Below are positions 57,701-64,000 of a stretch of 64,000 nt of DNA, piece by piece. Positions within the stretch are counted from its first letter, which is position 1. Each line of letters opens with the position of its first letter. The translations under genes and the position numbers were made by a program. The notes beneath the pieces are model-generated. The model did not search any database, had not been told where the DNA came from, and saw nothing but the letters and a program-made list of their open reading frames with translations. The stretch comes from Candolleomyces eurysporus (lineage: Eukaryota > Basidiomycota > Agaricomycetes > Agaricales > Psathyrellaceae): contig JANBPK010000806.1 in assembly GCA_027579435.1 (NCBI GenBank), forward strand, positions 310,001-374,000, given 5' to 3'.

Positions 57701-60299
57701 GGACATGTCCCCACTCAGCAAGCCAGAGCCGACTGAAGTACGTCATTCTCACACCTCTGAAGCTTAATTTGCTCATAGAAAAACTTCCAGCGAGAAGCAA
57801 GCCATGAAAGTTTTCTGGCGTACGTGGAGGCGAACAGACAGAATTTTCCAGGGCTGGAAAATGAAAACCAACCGCTTGTGGAGGTGGACAAGGTTTTACC
57901 CCTTTTGAGCAATCTAAGCCCAAGAGCGAAAGACTTAATCCCACCATCTAAAGCCGCAGCTAAATGTGCGTGAACCCACGTAACCAAACACCCTTCACCC
58001 CACGCTGAATGTTGTTCTTTCCTTTTGCAGTCCTGATCCCTGAGCTGTGCGGTCGTTTCGTCCTGCCCTCGAGGTAAGCGCTGGTTATTGTTGCAGCGGT
58101 CTTTGACTAACTTTCGGAAGCCTCCTCCGGACATCGCTTCTTTTGCCGTCCATCCTGTGGAAAATAGACAACTTGCTAATTGTCAAGGAAATGAATAATC
58201 GCTTTTTCGACAATGCCCTTCGGGAGGATCTCTTGTCGGAGGCGCTGACGACCGTCTCAGCTGGAATGGATTATGATTACGAACGTTTGGAGCTCCTAGG
58301 TGATAAATCCTCGTTCTGCGATTGGTATAACAGCCGCCTAACCTTTTTCCGCAGGCGATTCCTTTTTGAAGTACCTTTCTTCGATCTTCGTGTTTGTGAC
58401 CAATCCAACACAGAATGAAGGGTCTCTTCATATCTCTCGACAAAAGGTGATCAGCAACAGAGCATTACTTCAGGCTGCCATCCGGATCGATATCCCTCCT
58501 TACGTTCGATCTACTTTGTTCAACACGAAATCTTGGGTCCCACCGAACTTCGTCACATTAGCCTTGACAGGGAAAGATAAAACGAAGGAGTCTGGAGCTG
58601 GTGGAAAAGGAGAAGGAGAAGGTCCGGCCGCAGGCGGCGATGGTGATGCCTCGACCTCCAACATATCCCCGGAAATAACGAAGGACAAGAAGCCGACTTT
58701 GCCTTCTTTGGAGCAGGCAAAAAGTGCAAGTGAAAGTGTACCATCGGAGCAAGATCCTGCAACCTCAAACAAGAAAAAGAAAACCAAAAGGGCAAAGAAA
58801 GCCAAAGAGGATGAAGGGCATACCCAGCCACTGGGGGATAAGGTTTGTTAAAACGCACTAGTCCTAAACTGTTTTCCTTCTGATGCCATACGATCTAGGC
58901 GCTGGCGGATGTTGTTGAGGCGATTACTGGGGCAGCCTACATATCTGGCGGAAGGGAATGCGCTCTCAGAGTTCTGAAAATCTTGACGGTCCCCATTCCA
59001 GGGATAAGTCAATGGTCAGATTTCGGATCCAGGGTAGTGATTCCGTATGCCAATACTGTGGCGCACCTGCGTGCAGATACTATTGAAGCAGTAGAAACGA
59101 TCATCGGGCATAAATTTCGCGAGCCACATCTCCTTGCTCAAGCCATGGTATGTATCACCTTTTTCGCGTTTCTAGTTCCAAGTTGTTCACAGATCTACGG
59201 TTCAGACGCACTCATCGGTCAAGACGAATGTAATGACGTCTTATGAACGACTGGAATTCATCGGGGATGCGATTCTAGATTTCAGTACGTCCAACGAGGA
59301 TACGTCGAGACGATCTAGGCTGACGNAAAAAAAAGTGGTGATTCGACATATCTACGATCGAGATCACACACTTTCTCCTGGAGGACTGACGCTACTCAAG
59401 GTCAGCCAGATTTAATTAATTTCGAGCTTCGCCGCCACCGCGTGTACTGAATTGTGAATCTTCTATTCCTGTACAGAGCGCGATGGTCTCGAATGACACC
59501 CTTGCGGCGATATGTGTTTCATGTGGCCTCCACGAGCACCTTCTTTTTGAATCCCACCAACTGTACAATCAAATTCAGCAGTATGCGTCTCAGATCAAAC
59601 AGAAGGCCGAGGAAGAGTATCGAGATGCTGAAGAAAACGAGAGGCCACCTGGTCAATTCTGGGCAGGGGTGGAACCTCCGAAAGTATGCAACCCAAGTTT
59701 TCATTGTTCATGTCATTAATATTCTTTGTAGACCCTCTCGGACTTGGTCGAGTCTATTATTGGAGCAGTCTACATCTCGGACAACTTCTCCCCGGTAGGG
59801 GCAGAAGCATTCTTCGATAACGTGCTTCGCCCGTTCTTCGACAAACATATTACTCTCCAAACCTTGACATACCATCCAACCAAGACTCTTTTCGAGCTCA
59901 TACAAGCGCATGGATGCCAGATGATGAAAATTACCAAGGACTCGAGGCGAGATGGAGTGACTACGTGCCATGGTAAGCGATTTCCGAGTCCGAATAGGCA
60001 AGAAAGCTTTTGACTCATGGGACGGCAAATCCTCAGTGTTAATTCACGACGAGACCCTGTCTACAGCAAGCGGTCCAACGCCGACATCAGCGGCTCGGAA
60101 AGCATCGATAATGGCACTAGAAGCAATCAAGGAAGACGCAAGCGTTCTGTCGAAATGCGACTGCCGGGGGCGTGTTAAGGATAAAAACTCGTGGATGGCC
60201 CAGGGTTTCAGCCGCGCGCTTTCCTCCTTGATCGAAGAGCACAGTGATGGCACGGGAGGTGACGGTGTTCAAACAGAACTGCGTGTGGCGGCGCATTGA
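54711..60299 (+). CDS. Dicer-like RNase III with degenerate helicase
   Basis: Cuts dsRNA to small RNAs. Order: Lys/Arg-rich N-term; helicase-1 remnant SREAILEHAKSRN, then TVETIYYDYLKWAI where Walker A should be, VAALIVEKDVSVEAHARYV (motif Ia-like), DVLITTSTRLLEALSGGVLK, FEDV (55473-55484) in the DECH position, KPRIFAVALSS; helicase-2 RSTAYALEEML, FAAGIYNVLVATKSVEDLGI (motif V-like), HARSCAR for QxxGRxR; Dicer dimerisation domain YPQEATMVLISLVSHLREEL; a platform-like region; RNase IIIa YERLELLGDSFLKY and ALADVVEAITGAAYIS; a Lys/Glu-rich linker; RNase IIIb YERLEFIGDAILDF and TLSDLVESIIGAVYIS; a dsRBD-like end TPTSAARKASIMALEAI. The catalytic Glu/Asp residues of both RNase III domains are kept. 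Around 20 exons, about 1,600 residues. N at 59326 is in an acceptor tract. Confidence 0.88.
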
Positions 60300-60421
60300 G
60301 GTTCAGGATCCGGATCCCGGAGGGGCGAGGCAAAACGAATGAATTTTGTTCGATTAGAAAGTCCCGTTGCAAAACGACACTCTAGTGGTAAAATCTATCG
60401 ATGCAGTCTATGGAAGCTCTA

Positions 60422-60777
60422 TTAGGCAGCACCAGCACTCTTCTTCCTATAAACGATAAACGGGTTCCTGTCAGTGAAAAAACGTGGATGGCGAGGTCGG
60501 GAGAACGCGCACAATTGGTACACAGACGCGACGAATGGAATTGCAAAGCCAGCGATGAGGAAGGCACCAACTTTGGTGCCGAACGCGAGCTTCTTGTCAC
60601 CTGGCCATGCGAAAGGAAGGTGCTAGAAAGGTATGAGCATCAGGTTTGCTGATTCTGGGGGCGAACGGGTGGACTGACGTGGTAGTGGTCATGGCCAGCA
60701 GACCTGGCGACAGCAGAGGTACGGAAGGTGCGAACACCTTGACGGGCAGCAGAGCGGGCGAGGACGGTGAGGGCCAT
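60422..60777 (-). CDS. cox8: Cytochrome c oxidase subunit COX7C/Cox8
   Basis: Small inner-membrane subunit of complex IV. Exon 1 MALTVLARSAARQGVRTFRT gives a clear mitochondrial presequence, then SAGHDHYH. Exon 2 HLPFAWPGDKKLAFGTKVGA and FLIAGFAIPFVASVYQL form the single membrane helix after the LPF motif characteristic of COX7C/Cox8. Exon 3 ends NPFIVYRKKSAGAA. Three exons, about 80 residues. Convergent with Dicer. Confidence 0.87.
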
Positions 60778-61002
60778 TTGCAGACGGTGTTGGCGTAGAG
60801 GTGCTCGAAGTTGTAGAATACTATACAAGTCGACAACTTTCCGCTGGACCCAGGTCGGTCGGGACCGATCGGGAAATTCCGCACCCCGCTCCATCCGGCC
60901 CGCAGCTTAGCCGCTCGTTCTGCTCCTTACAGCTTCCTCACAGCTCTCCTCCCAAGTCCGTGCTCCAGGGTCCCAAGCCCACAAGATTCTTGGCTACTTT
61001 AG

Positions 61003-61428
61003 ATGACACGCGAACTATCAGCCGTGCCTCGCGTTTTGATAAGTGCAATGGCTTTGACAGCTCAGGGTATGTCCCGGTCCTTATGTTCCTTCCATGCATC
61101 CTTCGCNTTTTTTTTTCTGGGGCACAGATGGCCTGTTATGTACACCATTAGTAGTCTCTTACTAGCCCCCTTTGCCCCCAAAACCCGAGAAGCCGGCGCA
61201 ATTAAGGGAGGCAAGAGCTGCCAAGAAATTACTGGGATACCGTTTTGCGGTGCAAATTCTCTGTGAGTTCATCGTACGTAACGTCTGTCCGTATATGGTA
61301 CTTGCACAATTGCCCTGCACCATTCTTTCCAAGAACGAGGTGCCTTCTGTGGGTATTTCGTCTGGTCCACCATCAACTTTATGGTCTTCAACCGTCTATC
61401 GGGGTTTTATACGAAACACTCTTCATAA
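61003..61428 (+). CDS. Possible small membrane protein (uncertain model)
   Basis: Candidate exons: a first one from 61003 (MTRELSAVPRVLISAMALTA), a middle one after TTACTAG at about 61162 (PPLPPKPEKPAQLREARAAK then KLLGYRFAVQIL), and a last one near 61332 (AFCGYFVWSTINFMVFNRLS, GFYTKHSS, stop). Middle and last exons join in phase as a helix hairpin; the first and middle exons are one base out of phase, possibly another homopolymer or N artefact (61107). No family recognised. Could be partly wrong. Confidence 0.35.
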
Positions 61429-61837
61429 TGGTGTGGAAGCCAAGATTATTTCCGATGTGAATTGATGTAACCTCTTTCACTAACCCGTAGCAATAAGTCT
61501 AGGATTCTACCTATATTGAACTTAGACTTTCATCTTCGAAAGGTGGTTTCATTTCTGCCAGTGCCTGAAGTTCCAGGGGCAACACGAACCGCACGCAGCC
61601 AAACAGAAGGCAGCAGAAGACTACCTTCGGGAGCGTGCCAAGCTTTGGACAAGAAAAAGATTGTCTTGGATCTTCTTGTGTGCTCGGTGGTGAGGTCGTT
61701 TTCTAGCTTGGCGCACATCCCAGTCCTCGGCACACCGAATCTCCTCCACCATGTCTTGGCAAAAATCTGGTCATAATCCCTATATATAAGCTCCAACCCC
61801 GTGATCTCATACCCATTCCTCCCCGTTCTCCTCCTCG
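61429..61837. other. Upstream region of the ENA ATPase
   Basis: About 410 bp without supported coding sequence. TATATATAA at 61780-61788, about 55 bp before the ATPase ATG, is a good TATA candidate. Confidence 0.5.
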
Positions 61838-64000
61838 ATGGGCTTTTTCAAGAAGAGCACAGGACTCGAGCTAAATCGGCGGACGGACACTACTATCTCA
61901 GTCACCGTCCCCCCGAACAACCCCGACTTCACATCTGTTGCTGGATATGCCCACACATTAACGGTCCAACAGCTCACCGAAGAGCTGGGTACCTCGGCAA
62001 ACGATGGTCTTTCAAAGAACGAAGCCATCCGACGTCTAGAATCCCATGGAGAGAACTTGTTGAAGGGAAAGGAGGGTGTCTCTGCCCTCAGGGTCTTCGT
62101 TGGCCAGCTGGGTATGTGGCGAATTCGTTATCTCATAGTTATCTGACCTGACTCCACTTGCTCAGCAAACGCCCTCACCATCGTCCTCGTCGCGGCCATG
62201 GCCCTCAGTTTTGGCGTTGGCGATTACATTGAAGGTGGTGTCATTGCTGCGGTTATTGTCTTGAACACAACGTGTGTGCTTTCTTACCACTAGAATCACT
62301 TTTTTTTTCAAGACTAACACGATTTTCAGGGTTGGCTTCTTCCAGGAGTACCGAGCCGAAAAGACGATGGATTCTTTACGACAACTCTCGTCACCAACGG
62401 CCTTTGTTGTTCGGAATGGTGAAGGTGTTGCGATTCCCGCGAAGAATGTCGTCCCCGGTGAGTGTTTTTGCTGTTTCGGTGGGGCAATGTATTTTTAACC
62501 CATGACGTCCTAGGTGACTTGGTTTCAATCAAAGTAGGAGATGTTGTCCCCGCTGACGTAAGTTTCGCCGTTCGCTCTTGGGCTAGAGAAAGACTAATGC
62601 GTCCTTAGCTGCGGCTGGTGACGGTCTCCAATCTCGAAATCTCCGAACAACTCCTTACCGGTGAATCCGTTCCAGGTATGGACTCCAGAATACCTCTTTT
62701 GCCTGTCCACTGAGATTTCTCTAGTTGCCAAGAACATCGACACATATGGTTCAGAGCAGACAGATATGCCCATTGGCGATCGCCTTAATCTGTGCTATGC
62801 CTCCACTATCGTCACCAAAGGTAGAGGGACTGGTATTACCATTGGTACCGCCATGAACACTCAGGTCGGTGTCTTCATTTTGACCTCTGGATCTGTAGCT
62901 GACAAGGGCAAAAGATTGGTCGCATCGCTGAAGCCATTAGTGGAAAGAAGCCCGCAACAGAAGAAGAAGACGATCGGCCTTGGAGAACTCGCACCTGGGA
63001 CAAGATTCAGACTTTGTTGTGCGTTCTTATGCCATTCTGTCTCTTACTACTTTCTGAGTTTCTTGTAGGGGCTTGAAGACTGGTACTCCGCTTCAGATCA
63101 AACTTGCCAAATTGGCGTACTTCCTATTTGGATGCGCGATTGTGCTCATCCTCATCGTGTTCGCTGTCGCCAAATTCGATATCACTAACGAAGTCGTCCT
63201 CTATGCTATCGCCGCCGCAATCGCCATTATTCCGGAATCCCTCATCGCTGTCTTGACTCTGACCATGGCTGCTGGTACAAGGAAGATGGCAAAAGAGCAC
63301 GTCATTGTTCGGAAGTTGGACGCTTTGGAGAACCTTGGTGGTGTCACGGATATTTGCAGCGACAAAACAGGCACCCTCACGCTCGGTGAGTTCTTGGAGT
63401 TCTCGTCCACTTTCGAGATCGCTAACTTTGCCAGGCCAAATGTCCGTGCAGAAGTTCTGGTTGGCTACGGATCAACCTGAGGCCGCTTCCGAATTCTCAG
63501 CTGAGCTTAACCCGGACGCTATTGAGCCTAGGGGAAACGTCTTCAGGGACAGCGATGGCTCCGCCTTGGATCCAAAAGCTTTGCCTCAAGCGGTATCCCA
63601 GGCTGTCTTGGTTGCGTCGCTTTGCAATGTCGCCACGTAAGTTGCTTTCTTCTCTTGTCCTGGCCGTTTCTCATGGTCGTTTCAGCGTCCGAAAGAACTT
63701 GAAAGGTCAATGGAAGTCTACCGGTGATCCAACAGAGGTTGCGCTGCAAGTCTTCGCTAGCAAACTTGGTCTAGGACGACCCGATTTAACTGGTGAAGGT
63801 CCTGAAGCTGAAGAACGGGTTCTGCGACCGGCTATGGGCAAAGTCATCGACTATGGTATCCCCGAGCATGAACGCATCCGCTTTGCTGACGGCGATCAGA
63901 AGAAGAAAGAGAAGAGATTTGACCTCAAGGCCGAGTTTCCCTTCTCGAGCGACCTTAAGCGCATGTCGACCGTCTACATTGACAAGAAGAACGAGGATCA
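61838..64000 (+). CDS. ena1: ENA-type (P2D) Na+/K+ P-type ATPase, 5' part (runs off the right edge)
   Basis: Exports Na+ or K+ across the plasma membrane under salt or alkaline stress. Begins [21 protein letters not shown]-domain lead [40 protein letters not shown]; first helices [20 protein letters not shown] and [20 protein letters not shown]; actuator motif [18 protein letters not shown] (TGES); [20 protein letters not shown] (the M4 PES motif); phosphorylation motif [20 protein letters not shown] with the Asp. The N-domain continues [20 protein letters not shown] and [20 protein letters not shown], including the KGA-preceding region. Many short exons. The C-terminal third, including M5-M10, is outside the window. 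Confidence 0.9.

Overview
The window is a gene-dense stretch of a filamentous basidiomycete nuclear genome, most likely an agaricomycete. The evidence is many short introns (about 50-70 nt, GT-AG, CTRAC-like branch sites), about 30 protein genes in 64 kb on both strands with 20-600 bp between them, and typical fungal genes: Lag1 ceramide synthase, an ENA-type Na+/K+ ATPase, Ure2-like GSTs, Dal5-like permeases, and a fungal Dicer with a dsRNA-binding tail. I cannot name the species. No tRNA, rRNA, CRISPR or complete transposon was seen.

Layout. 0-6.6 kb: 5' part of a MOB1 kinase activator, an Hsp31/DJ-1 protein followed by a decayed copy of itself, a U1A/U2B''-type snRNP protein, Lag1 with a long Asn-Gly-His repeat, and ESCRT-III Snf7. 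7.2-12.9 kb: Nem1 lipin phosphatase, an ACS-family permease and a RING protein with acidic heptad-like repeats. 13.1-19.8 kb: an AlaX-type alanyl-tRNA editing protein and a 2.7 kb tandem duplication that produced a second permease copy and a truncated, stop-containing AlaX pseudogene. 19.9-30.1 kb: IBA57 and PET191/COA5 sharing a 74 bp divergent promoter, two Ure2-like GSTs of which the first is dead, a CCDC90-like mitochondrial protein, PYM, GPN3 and a small Tyr/Gly/His-rich protein. 30.5-38.1 kb: a large SLIP-GC-like dynamin-superfamily GTPase and an unrecognised disordered protein. 38.3-50.5 kb: ERG10 thiolase, ATG10, eS1 ribosomal protein, APT1, an EDEM-type GH47 protein, a double zinc-ribbon ZNRD2-like protein and a Pro/Ser-rich hypothetical. 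50.5-64 kb: FAF1-like ribosome biogenesis factor, a DUF7719-like membrane protein, an ankyrin protein, Dicer, a COX7C/Cox8 subunit, a doubtful small membrane protein and the 5' part of an ENA ATPase.

The genes are mostly unlinked housekeeping functions; mitochondrial genes (IBA57, PET191, the CCDC90-like gene, the COX subunit) recur but do not form one pathway. The most unusual gene is the Dicer: its helicase half has lost recognisable Walker A, DECH and QRxGR motifs, while both RNase III active-site signatures are kept.

Sequence quality matters for interpretation. The 16 N characters mostly sit next to a homopolymer, and in all six cases inside coding exons, dropping the N restores the reading frame. 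At least two more frame breaks (in ERG10 and in the 35.5-38.1 kb gene) look like plain homopolymer miscounts. These genes are treated as intact. Exon boundaries come from reading GT-AG signals and protein continuity by eye, not from transcripts.
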